Assembly (NCBI RefSeq): GCF_024345205.1 | Contig: NZ_BROC01000004.1 | Location: 1-64,000, forward strand | Direction: 5' to 3' | From: Lapidilactobacillus luobeiensis | GTDB taxonomy: Bacteria; Bacillota; Bacilli; Lactobacillales; Lactobacillaceae | DNA length: 64,000 nucleotides | Notes under the pieces: model-generated | What the model was told of the DNA's origin: nothing | The model's input: the letters and a program-made list of their open reading frames with translations, nothing else | Database searches by the model: none | In this document: in pieces, positions 1-9,002 of the stretch | How the letters are laid out: each line of letters starts with the position of its first letter | Position numbering within the stretch: the first letter of the stretch is position 1 | Made by a program: the position numbers and the translations under genes

Positions 1-25
1 GTCTAAGTGGCACAGCCACTAAGAC
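1..25. repeat. Hairpin at window edge
   Basis: An 11-base inverted repeat with one mismatch and a 3-base loop (GTCTAAGTGGC / GCCACTAAGAC). It may be the terminator or a repeat belonging to a gene left of the window. No run of T follows it, so its role is open. Confidence 0.4.
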
Positions 26-340
26 CAATTTCACGGCGATCTTACCCGCCACACTCCACTCCGCCCGCTCAACCGTTCTAAGCAAATCAAGCTGCTACGC
101 CATAGTGCCTGCTCGTATGAATTAACAAATTCCCACGTAGTTAACGACCATGGCTAGTGGTCACAAGTTCGCACTGATAGTGACATCGTAACAATTAGCT
201 AGATCATTGCTGGCAACTCTGGCCAAACAGCTGACAGGACTTTTCTCGCAAAATGAAATGATAGCATTTTGACTGCTACACTAGTAAAAGCGCTTCATCA
301 ACTACTTCGCTTCAATTGCAGATAAGCTCCATTCTGTCCA
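26..340. other. Intergenic stretch without recognised gene
   Basis: No reading frame with a ribosome site or a recognisable family was found on either strand. The stretch leads into the palindromic element at 341-493. I see nothing else I can support here. Confidence 0.4.
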
Positions 341-493
341 GCAACCGCCTCAGGGCGTGTGGCTCAGCAGTGAAATTTGTCTTAGTGATTTATCACTTAG
401 ACAAAGACCTGATTTTGAGACAATTCGGTCTTTGAATTGGCTCAAAACAGCGTCCACTGCGTTCCAGCCACAACAACGCCCTGAGGCGGTTGC
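341..493. repeat. Nested palindromic element, cloverleaf-like
   Basis: An 18-base perfect inverted repeat (341-358 with 476-493) closes a 117-base interior. Inside it, 359-364 pairs with 466-471 and 367-372 pairs with 455-460. Two further hairpins follow: 376-388 with 393-405 (13 pairs, one mismatch) and 413-426 with 434-447 (14 pairs, one mismatch). The whole can fold into a closed stem carrying two arms. It could be a structured RNA, a palindromic repeat or MITE, or a cruciform. It contains no tRNA signatures. The pairing was read by eye from the sequence; the function is unknown. Confidence 0.7.
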
Positions 494-586
494 GTCCATA
501 TCCGAACCCAACTACATCTGCAATCAGGCAACACAGCAAAGACAGAAGCCGCACTTTTCAAAGTGATCCTCCAGTATCACAGTCAC

Positions 587-615
587 TTGCAAAATCCGTC
601 AAAAAGGAGTAATTT
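587..615 (+). promoter_or_regulatory. Probable promoter of the Y-family polymerase
   Basis: TTGCAA at 587-592 and TAATTT at 610-615 are separated by 17 bases. Transcription would start near 622, just ahead of the LexA-like box at 629-642, which fits an SOS-repressed promoter. Confidence 0.4.
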
Positions 616-628
616 TAAATCATTAAAG

Positions 629-642
629 CAAACGTATGTTCG
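629..642. promoter_or_regulatory. LexA/SOS-type operator
   Basis: CAAACGTATGTTCG matches the Gram-positive SOS box CGAAC-N4-GTTCG at 9 of its 10 fixed positions. It lies 20 bases before the polymerase start, between the likely promoter and the ribosome site, where a bound repressor would block transcription. Damage-inducible control is an inference that fits the gene family. Confidence 0.65.
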
Positions 643-661
643 CATTTCTGGAGGTTATCCT

Positions 662-1963
662 ATGTTCGATTATCGACAAGAACCGGTTCGCACGATCATG
701 ATGATCGATAGCAAATCTTTTTATGCCAGCGTGGAGAGCGTTGAACGCGGGCTTAATCCACTCAAGTCTATTCTTGTCGTCATCTCCCATGCGCCGAATA
801 CCGGTGGTGGCGGTTTAGTTTTAGCAGCTTCACCAATGGCAAAAAAACTGTATGGCATCAGTAATGTTTCCCGTTATTATGAATTGCCTGATGATCCCCG
901 ATTATTAAAAGTGCCACCACGAATGAATCTCTACATCAAGAAGAATTTAGAGATCAATGCGATCTATCAAAAATACGCGGCCCGTGAAGATATCCACGTC
1001 TATTCGATCGACGAATCCATGCTAGACTTGACTAAATCTTGGCACTTATATGGCCGTAACCCACAAGAAACCGCCCGTCAGATCCAGCAAGAGGTCCGCG
1101 CTAAGATGGGGATCTACACCTCAGTGGGGCTCGGTGACAATCCACTTTTAGCGAAATTGGCCATGGATATCGAGGCCAAGCACAGTAACTCGCTGATGGC
1201 GACCTGGCACTATCAAACGATTCCTGATACGATCTGGAAAATCCAAAATCTGACAGACGTTTGGGGGATCGGTCAACGTACTGCGGTCCGTCTCGGTAAG
1301 TTGGGGATCACTAATATGTATCAGCTGGCCCATACTGATCCTTATGCGCTTCAAGCAAATATGGGGGTGATCGGCGCCCAGCTATTTGCGACTGCTTGGG
1401 GCATCGACCGTAGTATTATCGCTCAGAAATATCAGCCTGTCAGTAAAAGCTATGGTAATTCCCAAGTGTTGCCACGTAATTATGACCAAGCGCCAGAGAT
1501 CGAGGTCGTTTTACGAGAGATCGCCGAACAGGTGGGAGCCCGGATCCGCAAACGCCATTTACAGACTGGATTGGTCACGATCTCTCTTGGTCAGGCTCAG
1601 AAATCAGCGAAAACTGGGCGGGCATTTTATTCTCATCAAACTAGGATCACGCCGACTAACTTAAACGATGAGCTCACTCAGGTAGTGATCGGCCTTTTTC
1701 GAGCACATTGGACTGGTGCACCTTTGCGGAATCTAAGTGTTAGTTACGGAGAGCTGACTACTGATCAAAACCAACAATTGAATTTCTTTGAAACAACGCA
1801 AATTCAAGTCCAACGGCGAAAACGCGATTTTGTCATTGATCGATTGCGACAACAATATGGCTTTAAAACGGTCGTCAAGGCCAGTAGTTTGCTTCGCGGC
1901 GGAACGGCGATCCAGCGAGCCGGCCTCGTTGGCGGCCACAACGGCGGTAATAGTTATGAGTGA
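662..1963 (+). CDS. Y-family DNA polymerase, UmuC/UvrX type
   Basis: A 433-residue error-prone translesion polymerase. The palm begins with IDSKSFYASVE, which holds the first catalytic Asp and the steric-gate region. SIDESMLDLT carries the second acidic pair (D and E). A helix-hairpin-helix stretch, LTDVWGIGQRTAVRLGKLG, follows, and then the little-finger domain. The reading frame is open 33 codons further upstream, but ATG 662 is preceded by GGAGG at a good distance and is chosen. The next gene overlaps its stop, as is usual for the polymerase/YolD pairs of Bacillota. The LexA-like box upstream suggests damage induction. The UmuC-like group is well supported; the exact subgroup (UvrX-, YqjW- or ImpB-like) is less certain. 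Confidence 0.93.
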   Translation: MFDYRQEPVRTIMMIDSKSFYASVESVERGLNPLKSILVVISHAPNTGGGGLVLAASPMAKKLYGISNVSRYYELPDDPRLLKVPPRMNLYIKKNLEINAIYQKYAAREDIHVYSIDESMLDLTKSWHLYGRNPQETARQIQQEVRAKMGIYTSVGLGDNPLLAKLAMDIEAKHSNSLMATWHYQTIPDTIWKIQNLTDVWGIGQRTAVRLGKLGITNMYQLAHTDPYALQANMGVIGAQLFATAWGIDRSIIAQKYQPVSKSYGNSQVLPRNYDQAPEIEVVLREIAEQVGARIRKRHLQTGLVTISLGQAQKSAKTGRAFYSHQTRITPTNLNDELTQVVIGLFRAHWTGAPLRNLSVSYGELTTDQNQQLNFFETTQIQVQRRKRDFVIDRLRQQYGFKTVVKASSLLRGGTAIQRAGLVGGHNGGNSYE

Positions 1964-2315
1964 AGATTTCGATCGGATCGTGGCGGCTTTCTTCAAACAA
2001 TATCATGACCGGGGGATGTTAAAATGGGCCGGTTTTTATTTAAGTGATCATACGCAACAGCTAGAAAAACAAGATCAACTTGCGACTAAGATCGTTGCTA
2101 GGCAACCGCAACAATCGCGACAGGAACTAACGGAAAAACTTTTGGCAGCCTTTAACCAGCATTTAGCTATCAGTCTACAATTAAACAGTATTCGACTCAA
2201 TGATGATAAAGTCGAAGAAATCGGCGGTTATGTGACTGGTTTTACCGCAGATGGCGTCCTCCTTGATGGGCACGAGTTTTTGCTGGCTGATCTGCGCCAC
2301 ATCCGTATCACATGA
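1956..2315 (+). CDS. YolD-like protein
   Basis: A 119-residue protein of the YolD-like family, which is commonly encoded directly after UmuC/UvrX-type polymerases and may act as a UmuD-like accessory factor. The family hallmark DRGMLKWAGFYLSDH stands near residues 18-32. The second half, with IGGYVTGF and a closing LADLRHIRI strand, looks like the small beta-barrel that ends such proteins. ATG 1956 overlaps the polymerase stop by 8 bases, so translational coupling is likely. The frame is open further upstream inside the polymerase gene, but the residues there do not resemble the family. Confidence 0.85.
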   Translation: MSEDFDRIVAAFFKQYHDRGMLKWAGFYLSDHTQQLEKQDQLATKIVARQPQQSRQELTEKLLAAFNQHLAISLQLNSIRLNDDKVEEIGGYVTGFTADGVLLDGHEFLLADLRHIRIT

Positions 2316-2388
2316 TCGCGATCCGACCGCCCACGCTCCCCGACCTGACCAAATCTCCCTGATTTATCAGGATGATCCCGACTGACTT

Positions 2389-2453
2389 GCCTCAGTTCAA
2401 TAGACCATGGTGCAACGAAGGGATACGCTATGGTCTACTGAAAAACTTGAGGC
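2389..2453 (+). terminator. Long stem-loop after the polymerase operon
   Basis: GCCTCA (2389-2394) pairs with TGAGGC (2448-2453), and TAGACCAT (2401-2408) pairs with ATGGTCTA (2430-2437), with mismatches between the two blocks. TTCTTTAATT follows. It is a plausible terminator for the polymerase/YolD pair, though the U-tract is interrupted. Confidence 0.45.
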
Positions 2454-2543
2454 TTCTTTAATTATGACGGTAATGGTCGCATTCTGGCCTTGATTATTGT
2501 ATGATTTTAGGTGATAACAACTAAGTTGGGGATGGGTAAAACA

Positions 2544-3212
2544 ATGAAAAGTCCAGCATCACGTCTAGGTAATTCAGTTCGCTTTATTATTTTTCTTGCG
2601 CTAACGGTCATTACGAATTGGCTTGGCGCCATGGCCTTTGATCAAAATAAAATATCTGGTCTCTTTACGATTCTCTTCTTCAGTATCGCGGCCTTGACCT
2701 TGCTTTTTTTCATTCGTCAATTTAATTTAGAAAAACACTATTTTTCTGATCGACTCAATTCTTTAGGTGATGTTTTCAATAACGCATTCGGTTTTATTAT
2801 CGTTATGTTTCTTGCGGTCGGGGTGCTGACGCTACTGATCGCCTGGCTACAAGTCGATGGCACTCTTCCTGCGTTTACCCGGGACGCAACCGTCTTTGAA
2901 GTTGTTGATATCGGCTTTTGGCTGAATATTTTGATCAGTGGTATCCTGATCCCGATCATTGATCAATATTTGATCAATGGATTTTTCTTCAATTACTTTT
3001 TCCGAACAGAAACGCCACTTAATATCGTTTTAGGGATGTTGTTCAGTGGCGTACTCTTCGCCTTGCTACAATTCCAACCTTGGTTCATGCCCGCATTCCT
3101 TCAAGCATCTTTCGGTTGGCTCTTCGCTTTGAGCTACCTGCGAACCCATAATTTGGCGCTACCGATCTTACTCAATATTTTCAGTGCGATCTTATTCATC
3201 GTCTTAGGGTGA
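2544..3212 (+). CDS. CPBP-like integral membrane protein, degenerate active site
   Basis: A 222-residue, very hydrophobic protein with about six or seven membrane segments. Its C-terminal half has the layout of the CPBP (Abi, CAAX-protease-like) family. However, the EExxxR motif appears as DQYLINGF, the FxxxH motif as FALLQF and the third motif as HNLALPILLN. The first Glu pair, the Arg and the second His are therefore absent, and peptidase activity is doubtful. Starts at 2511 (GTG), 2532 (ATG) and 2544 (ATG) are possible; 2544 is chosen because a G-rich stretch precedes it at a usable distance. CPBP members in lactobacilli are often linked to bacteriocin immunity, but no bacteriocin gene is nearby. 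Confidence 0.6.
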   Translation: MKSPASRLGNSVRFIIFLALTVITNWLGAMAFDQNKISGLFTILFFSIAALTLLFFIRQFNLEKHYFSDRLNSLGDVFNNAFGFIIVMFLAVGVLTLLIAWLQVDGTLPAFTRDATVFEVVDIGFWLNILISGILIPIIDQYLINGFFFNYFFRTETPLNIVLGMLFSGVLFALLQFQPWFMPAFLQASFGWLFALSYLRTHNLALPILLNIFSAILFIVLG

Positions 3213-3296
3213 TCATTCACCAAAACGTTAACATTGACTCCGCTTTAGCCTTTATTAAACGATCCGTATCAAAAAACCAAATCGCGATCATACTTA

Positions 3297-3327
3297 AAAA
3301 GCCTTCTCGAAAACTGAGAGGGCTTTT
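3297..3327. terminator. Bidirectional terminator
   Basis: AAAAGCC (3297-3303) pairs with GGCTTTT (3321-3327), and the stem is extended by TCTC/GAGA. It has an A-run on one side and a T-run on the other. It lies between two convergent genes and can serve both. Confidence 0.8.
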
Positions 3328-3334
3328 ACTATTG

Positions 3335-5623
3335 CTATTGTAGTGGTGGTGCTGTTTCATATAGATCTTGGTCAAGTCGTGTGATCAAGGCAGTAGGCTG
3401 TCCCAATGAGATCAGTAGCAATTCATGCATGGCTCGTGAGGCGATCGTGTACAAAATGTGAGCGTCATTAGCCGAATCGAACAGCTCCGCCGAAACGTTA
3501 TAGCCGATCACCGCATCGAACTCTAAACCCTTAGCTAAATAAATCGGCATGATCATGACCCCAGTTTGTAAATGATGCGTCTGCTCGGTCATCAGTGTCA
3601 CTGGCGCATCGACTTGTAGAGTCGCGTAGATCTGTTCTGCTTCTTGCTGCGTTTTAGTCAAAACAGCGACCATCGTCTGTCGAGTCAATAATTCCCGGCA
3701 AGCCTGACTAACTTGTTGATTCAGTTCGATCAACCGTTGACAAACCAATAACTTAGGTCGTGGTCCCGGGCGACTGAACGCTAAGATCTGAGGCGCATTC
3801 GGCAATAAGGCACTTGCAAAGTGCGTGATCTGCTGAGTAGACCGATAACTGTTATTCAACGAATAAAGTTTGATTTTTTGTCGCGGGAACAGTTGTTTGA
3901 GCGCTGGTAATAATTCGCCTTGTAACGTTTCATGAGCGAATAGATCCTGAGCTGCATCCCCTAACAACGTCAGCTTAGCTAAAGGAAAGGCATGGTGGAT
4001 GTAAAATAACTGTGCCGGTGAATAATCTTGCATTTCGTCAATGAAAAGATACTGGATCTGGTGATTCTGACCGCCACCGGTGATCAAATCACGAAGGTAC
4101 AAGATCGGCGCAGTATCACTCAAGGCCAACTGATGCCGTTCAAAATTACTGACGACTGTCAGTGTCCGCTCTTGCCAACTGGTGACTGTAACTCCTGGCG
4201 GTGTGATCTGTTGTAAAAGACCAACATATTGTTGCGTCAAGTCTAAGAAGAAGTCATTGTAAATGGCCTCATAGATCGGCGCGAAATGCTTTTGCGCTAA
4301 TTTTTTTCCTAGAAAATAGCGTTCGTCGGCATCGGCAGTGAATTCTGTGTCTTCGATCAACGCTAAATAGTCAAGTTCACTCAGACTTTCTAATTGCTCC
4401 TGGAGCCAATCTTCACTGACTGCTTGACGAACACGGCGCTGTAATAGACGGATCAATTGATTCTTAGTTCGTTGATACTTATCCGCGATCGTTAAGGTCG
4501 GCGGTAATTTCTGCCAAATCGTTTGCATTTGCGCACGCGTCAACACTGGCTCGCCCGCCAATAATAAGTCAGTGAATTCAGGACAGAAGTCGGATCGATC
4601 GACCTGTTGTTTGATCAACGTCATCAATTCTGTACTCTCAAGGAAATGTCGCAAGCGCTGTGCAGACGCTGGTAATGAACGTTGATCCTTTTCAAAACGA
4701 TCAAATTGATTTTCAACTTGAACTTCCCACAGCCTTTTTTCGAAAAATTCATGCAAAGTCACTTGACGCATATTTTTCTCGCCTAAACTCGGTAAAACTT
4801 GAGAAATATAATTACTGAATAAATGATTGGGCGAGAACATGATCACTTGCTCCGCCGATAATTGTTTACGGCTATGATAAAGTAAATAGGCCAAACGTTG
4901 CAGGATCGTTGATGTTTTGCCGGAACCAGCAACGCCCTGCACGACCAAAACATCAGCCGTGGTATTGCGAATGATCTCATTTTGCTCGCGTTGGATCGTG
5001 GCGACGATGTTTTGCAGATATAAACTGGCGGCCGCTCCCAAAACCCCCTGTAACACCTCATCGCCAACAGTCTCATCGGTATCAAACATATTCGTGATCT
5101 GTTCCGCTTTGATCGTAAATTGGCGTTTACGTTGTAACGCCACTTGCTGCGGTCCAAGTGGCGTGGGATAGGTCACTGACCCTAGTGTGCCATTGTAATA
5201 AACACCAGCGATCGGTGAACGCCAATCATAAACTAGAAATTCTTCATCATTTTCATCCATCAAAGTGGCCGTGCCAATATAAAGTGTGTCCTGCTCTTGG
5301 CCTTCAGCAATATCGATTCGCCCAAAGTATGGCGACTGCGCAAGTCGCTTTAGCCGTTCCTGACGCTTGGCCAAGATCGTCTGATTTTCTACCGCCAATG
5401 CAACCAATTGCTTCTGTTGCTGTACCGCCGCATTGGTTTCCATGCGATCATCGACTTCTAATGTGTTGATCTTAGCCGTATCCCCATAGGTCAACTCGAT
5501 CTGGCGGGTTTCTTGAGCAGCATTCAGCAACTTGGTCTGATTCTGTTGTAGCTCCCGCTGGATCGTCGCTACGACTTGATGCACACGTTGTTCTTCTGCT
5601 TCTCGTTCCTTAGGTGCGTACAT
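3335..5623 (-). CDS. helD: RNA polymerase recycling helicase HelD
   Basis: A 762-residue superfamily 1 helicase of the HelD type, close to the usual length in Gram-positives. HelD binds stalled RNA polymerase and releases it from nucleic acid using ATP. The N-terminal 90 residues form a charged coiled-coil arm (secondary-channel arm). FLVYDWRSPIAGVYYN near 129-144 is a HelD hallmark. Walker A is GVAGSGKT at 230-237 and Walker B is YLFIDEMQDYSP. The C-terminal half has the UvrD-like motif MPIYLAKGLEFDAVIGYN. The ATG is preceded by TAGGAG. It is transcribed alone and ends at a shared terminator. Confidence 0.93.
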   Translation of the reverse strand: MYAPKEREAEEQRVHQVVATIQRELQQNQTKLLNAAQETRQIELTYGDTAKINTLEVDDRMETNAAVQQQKQLVALAVENQTILAKRQERLKRLAQSPYFGRIDIAEGQEQDTLYIGTATLMDENDEEFLVYDWRSPIAGVYYNGTLGSVTYPTPLGPQQVALQRKRQFTIKAEQITNMFDTDETVGDEVLQGVLGAAASLYLQNIVATIQREQNEIIRNTTADVLVVQGVAGSGKTSTILQRLAYLLYHSRKQLSAEQVIMFSPNHLFSNYISQVLPSLGEKNMRQVTLHEFFEKRLWEVQVENQFDRFEKDQRSLPASAQRLRHFLESTELMTLIKQQVDRSDFCPEFTDLLLAGEPVLTRAQMQTIWQKLPPTLTIADKYQRTKNQLIRLLQRRVRQAVSEDWLQEQLESLSELDYLALIEDTEFTADADERYFLGKKLAQKHFAPIYEAIYNDFFLDLTQQYVGLLQQITPPGVTVTSWQERTLTVVSNFERHQLALSDTAPILYLRDLITGGGQNHQIQYLFIDEMQDYSPAQLFYIHHAFPLAKLTLLGDAAQDLFAHETLQGELLPALKQLFPRQKIKLYSLNNSYRSTQQITHFASALLPNAPQILAFSRPGPRPKLLVCQRLIELNQQVSQACRELLTRQTMVAVLTKTQQEAEQIYATLQVDAPVTLMTEQTHHLQTGVMIMPIYLAKGLEFDAVIGYNVSAELFDSANDAHILYTIASRAMHELLLISLGQPTALITRLDQDLYETAPPLQ

Positions 5624-5718
5624 TCACGCCACTCCTATCTTAATTTTGAATGACTGGATCAATGCGAGCCAATAATAGCGAGCAATCATCATACCACATT
5701 CAGCACCAGTCTGCATGC

Positions 5719-6516
5719 TCAATGCAAGCGTCGGAATTGTCGCGGCGTCAAATGCAGTTGCTGATGAAATTGGGCAATGAAATAGCTGGCGCTACTAAAC
5801 CCAGTCTGGATCGCGATCTGCTCTACTGTCAATTGGGGTTGACTTAATAACAAAGTCTGCGCATTTCGTAAACGTAGATCGTTCAGATATTGCAAAGGGG
5901 TCACATGATATGCCTGTTTAAACAGACGGTTCAAATGTTGCGAAGAAAAACCTGAATGATGCGCCAATTCCTGATTAGTGATCGGATTTTGATAATTTTG
6001 GTCAAGATAATGTTTGGTCGCTTGTAAGATCGTTGCGTACTGGCGACTGAGTTGTTGCCCATTTTGCCAGGTTTGATTCAACAACAGCAGAAAGCGATAG
6101 ATCAATAAGGAAAGTTCGTTTGGATCAGCTGTCGCGCCCACTTCTGGTCCATGTTCGGCGATAAAATGGCGCAATTCTGCTGGTGTTCGCCGCAACAATC
6201 GATAATCCGTTAAATTTTGGCCTAAGATCGGGATCACACCGGCGCCACCAAAAGTCAGATATTGTGTTTCCCATTGATCAGGGGTCGTTGCCCAATACTC
6301 ATGAGGAATAGCGGGACTGAATAAGACCGCATCGCCGGGTCCCAAAATATAAGTTTGTCCCGCCACACGACAGCTGCCCTGACCGTGGATCGTCTGTAAC
6401 CAATGATAGTAATCATACCCACGGGGGCGCAGCACTGTCTCCTGATGCCAATCATACCCGATACTTTCCAAATATAAAGGTAACTTGGCATTGATTTGAG
6501 TAAAAACCACGCGCAC
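5719..6516 (-). CDS. AraC-family regulator, probably of the GH42 gene
   Basis: A 265-residue regulator with an N-terminal cupin-like sensing domain (LGPGDAVLFSPAIPHEY near residues 58-73). The C-terminal part is a double helix-turn-helix of about 100 residues, including LAHHSGFSSQHLNRLFKQ and IAIQTGFSSASYFIAQFHQ. The start is GTG 6516 with AAAGGAG upstream; no ATG fits better. It diverges from a GH42 beta-galactosidase 207 bases away, so it probably activates that gene in response to a galactoside. A TTTAGGCCTAAA palindrome stands just before it. Confidence 0.88.
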   Translation of the reverse strand: MRVVFTQINAKLPLYLESIGYDWHQETVLRPRGYDYYHWLQTIHGQGSCRVAGQTYILGPGDAVLFSPAIPHEYWATTPDQWETQYLTFGGAGVIPILGQNLTDYRLLRRTPAELRHFIAEHGPEVGATADPNELSLLIYRFLLLLNQTWQNGQQLSRQYATILQATKHYLDQNYQNPITNQELAHHSGFSSQHLNRLFKQAYHVTPLQYLNDLRLRNAQTLLLSQPQLTVEQIAIQTGFSSASYFIAQFHQQLHLTPRQFRRLH

Positions 6517-6534
6517 ACCTTTTTTCTCCTTTCA

Positions 6535-6546
6535 TTTAGGCCTAAA
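6535..6546. promoter_or_regulatory. Palindrome in the AraC/GH42 divergent region
   Basis: A perfect 12-base palindrome, TTTAGGCCTAAA, sits 19 bases ahead of the regulator start. It could be an autoregulatory operator. Clear -35 and -10 elements could not be assigned in this divergent region. Confidence 0.35.
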
Positions 6547-6722
6547 ATAATGTTCAAATACTAATAGTTTATCTTCAAATTGTACGACATTTCTAGCAAC
6601 TTGTCAGTTAGAATCTGGTTGAAAGCTGAAATAGGGATCTGATCAGCAGTTAGCACAGCGATTACTGTCAATTATCCATGAGTTTAACTGGATCAGGTTC
6701 AAATATTACTAGGAGGCAAGTC

Positions 6723-8750
6723 ATGAGCGCATCACAGAAATTTGGTCGTATTTTGTTCGGTGGTGATTACAATCCTGAACAATGGCCCCAAGAAGTTTGG
6801 TACAAAGATATGCAATTACTGACTAAGGCAAACATCAACGAAGCCACGATCAACGTCTTCTCTTGGGCTCAATTACAACCATCAGAAGAACGTTACGACT
6901 TTTCCACATTGGATCAGATCGTCAAACTTTTAACAGAGAACCATTTCGAGATCGTTCTCGCAACATCAACAGCGGCATTACCTGCTTGGATGGCGGAACG
7001 TTATCCCGATGTTACGCGAACCGATTTTGAAGGACGACATCATCGCTTCGGCGGTCGTCACAATGCCTGTCCCAATAGCCCGACCTTCCGTTATTATAGC
7101 CAAAAATTGGCTGAAAAATTAGCGGAACGTTACGGTCACCTGCACAACATCGTTTGCTGGCATGTGTCCAATGAATATAGCGGTCAATGCTATTGTGATA
7201 ACTGTGCCGCCGCGTTTCGGGTTTGGCTCAAGCGGCAATATCAGACTTTATCCGCCGTTAATGCCGCTTGGAATACCAATTTCTGGGGCCATACTTTTTA
7301 TGACTGGAGCGAGATCTGCCCCCCTAATGATCTCGGCGATGCTATTGGCAACGACAATTCAACCTTAGCCGGACTTTCCATCGACTATCGCCGTTTCATG
7401 TCTGATAGTATCTTGCAAAATTATCAAGATGAGCGGCGGGCGATCCGCAAGTTTGACCCTGAAACACCGATCACAACTAATTTGATGGGCACCTTTAAGG
7501 GCCTGGACTACTTCAAATGGGCTAAGGAAATGGATCTAGTTTCTTGGGACAATTATCCCGCCTACAATACCCCTACTAGTGTCACTGCCATGAACCACGA
7601 CTTGATGCGGGGACTTAAACACGGTGAACCATTCATGCTGATGGAACAAACACCATCCCAGCAAAACTGGCAACCATATAACTCACTGAAACGCCCCGGA
7701 CAAATGCGCGCTATGAGTTATCAAGCGCTGGCGCACGGTGCTGACACGATCCAATTTTTTCAATTGCGTCAATCAAAAGGCGCGACCGAGAAATTTCATG
7801 GCGCTGTTATCAGCCACGCTGACACTGATCAGACCCGAGTCTTCCGAGAAACCGCGGCACTGGGCAAAGAATTGCAGCATTTAGGTAGCGAGATCTTAGG
7901 CGCGCGTACACCAGCAAAAGTCGCCATCATCTTCGACTGGGATAACTACTGGGCTTTGGAATATGCCAGCGGCCCCAATATTCGCTTAAAATATGTTGAC
8001 CAGATCCAACGATATTATGCTGCTTTTTATCGTCAAAATATCGCTGTTGATTTGATTCCGACCGATCTATCCGCCGAGGCGTTAGCGAAATATGATTTAG
8101 TTGTAGCGCCAGTCTTGTACATGATCAAGTCAGGCGTCGCCGACAATCTAACTACCTATGTTAAAAATGGTGGCCATTTCTTGACCACTTTCATGAGTGG
8201 TCTCGTCGATCGTAATGATAACGTCTTTATCGGTGGCTATCCCGGCCCCCTACGTCAGCTCATGGGTGTTTGGGTCGAAGAATTTGACGCTATTCCTCCT
8301 GAAAAACATGGTCAAGTTATTTTCACTGATCAAAGCGCTTATGAATGCGATCTGATCTGTGACATCATGCATCTCGAGGGTGCCCAGGCCTTAGCCCATT
8401 ATGGCGCCGGTGAATTCTACGCCGGATCACCGGTGGTCACTAAGCACAACGTTGGCCAAGGGAATGCTTATTATGTAGGGACACAACTAGCTGCCGCTGG
8501 TATCGACCATTTAGTGGGCCAATTGATCACCCAATTCAGTTGGGAGCATTTCACAACACCGACAACTGTTGAGATCACTTGCCGCCAACAAGCCAATGCC
8601 CGTTACTATTTCGTCATCAACAATGGTAACGCCAGTGAAACGGTCACTTGGCCATATACTGGTCGTGATTTGCTCAGCCAAGCACCAGTCGCCCAAGGGA
8701 CCCTGACCTTACCCAGCTATGGTGTCAAGATCATTAAAGTTCAGGTCTGA
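6723..8750 (+). CDS. Beta-galactosidase, GH42
   Basis: A 675-residue cytoplasmic glycoside hydrolase that removes terminal beta-galactose from oligosaccharides such as galactan fragments or lactose. The N-terminal TIM barrel begins with FGGDYNPEQW. The acid/base Glu is E151 in HVSNEYSG and the nucleophile is E308 in LMEQTPSQ. CYCDNC at 156-161, together with an upstream Cys near 116, forms the metal-binding cluster typical of GH42. A trimerisation-like domain and a small beta domain follow. ATG 6723 has AGGAGG upstream; the frame is open 45 bases earlier. There is no signal peptide. A second, unrelated beta-galactosidase (GH2) lies at 47.4-50.4 kb. Confidence 0.95.
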   Translation: MSASQKFGRILFGGDYNPEQWPQEVWYKDMQLLTKANINEATINVFSWAQLQPSEERYDFSTLDQIVKLLTENHFEIVLATSTAALPAWMAERYPDVTRTDFEGRHHRFGGRHNACPNSPTFRYYSQKLAEKLAERYGHLHNIVCWHVSNEYSGQCYCDNCAAAFRVWLKRQYQTLSAVNAAWNTNFWGHTFYDWSEICPPNDLGDAIGNDNSTLAGLSIDYRRFMSDSILQNYQDERRAIRKFDPETPITTNLMGTFKGLDYFKWAKEMDLVSWDNYPAYNTPTSVTAMNHDLMRGLKHGEPFMLMEQTPSQQNWQPYNSLKRPGQMRAMSYQALAHGADTIQFFQLRQSKGATEKFHGAVISHADTDQTRVFRETAALGKELQHLGSEILGARTPAKVAIIFDWDNYWALEYASGPNIRLKYVDQIQRYYAAFYRQNIAVDLIPTDLSAEALAKYDLVVAPVLYMIKSGVADNLTTYVKNGGHFLTTFMSGLVDRNDNVFIGGYPGPLRQLMGVWVEEFDAIPPEKHGQVIFTDQSAYECDLICDIMHLEGAQALAHYGAGEFYAGSPVVTKHNVGQGNAYYVGTQLAAAGIDHLVGQLITQFSWEHFTTPTTVEITCRQQANARYYFVINNGNASETVTWPYTGRDLLSQAPVAQGTLTLPSYGVKIIKVQV

Positions 8751-8880
8751 GCAGCACAGATCGATCGTTTCAGACTAATGAGCCGATCAAGTCCGATCAG
8801 CTAGTAGCTCGATCGTAAACCCATTTCTTGTCCGCCACTGCCCTCACACAGAAACAACAAGTAAAGATAGCACCTTCAGG

Positions 8881-8917
8881 AATAGTGCCGTATCAAGATC
8901 ATTCACGGCACTATTTT
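8881..8917 (+). terminator. Terminator after the GH42 gene
   Basis: AATAGTGCCG (8881-8890) pairs perfectly with CGGCACTATT (8906-8915), and further T residues follow. A good factor-independent terminator about 130 bases after the GH42 stop. Confidence 0.75.
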
Positions 8918-9002
8918 TGCGCGCAAAAAAAGGGCGGCAAGAAACCGACCTTCACTCATCATTATTTTCAAAATCAAACGTGCCGAATAGCACCTAGACC
9001 AA

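Noticed and set aside
289-302. cre-like sequence near TAAAAGCGCTTCAT
   Set aside because: Three deviations and no promoter nearby.
341-493. tRNA because of the cloverleaf-like fold
   Set aside because: No anticodon arm, T-loop or CCA-like end of correct size; the outer stem is 18 bases, far too long.
357-566. 69-codon plus-strand frame inside the palindromic element
   Set aside because: It runs through both arms of the inverted repeat, has no ribosome site and no protein-like pattern.
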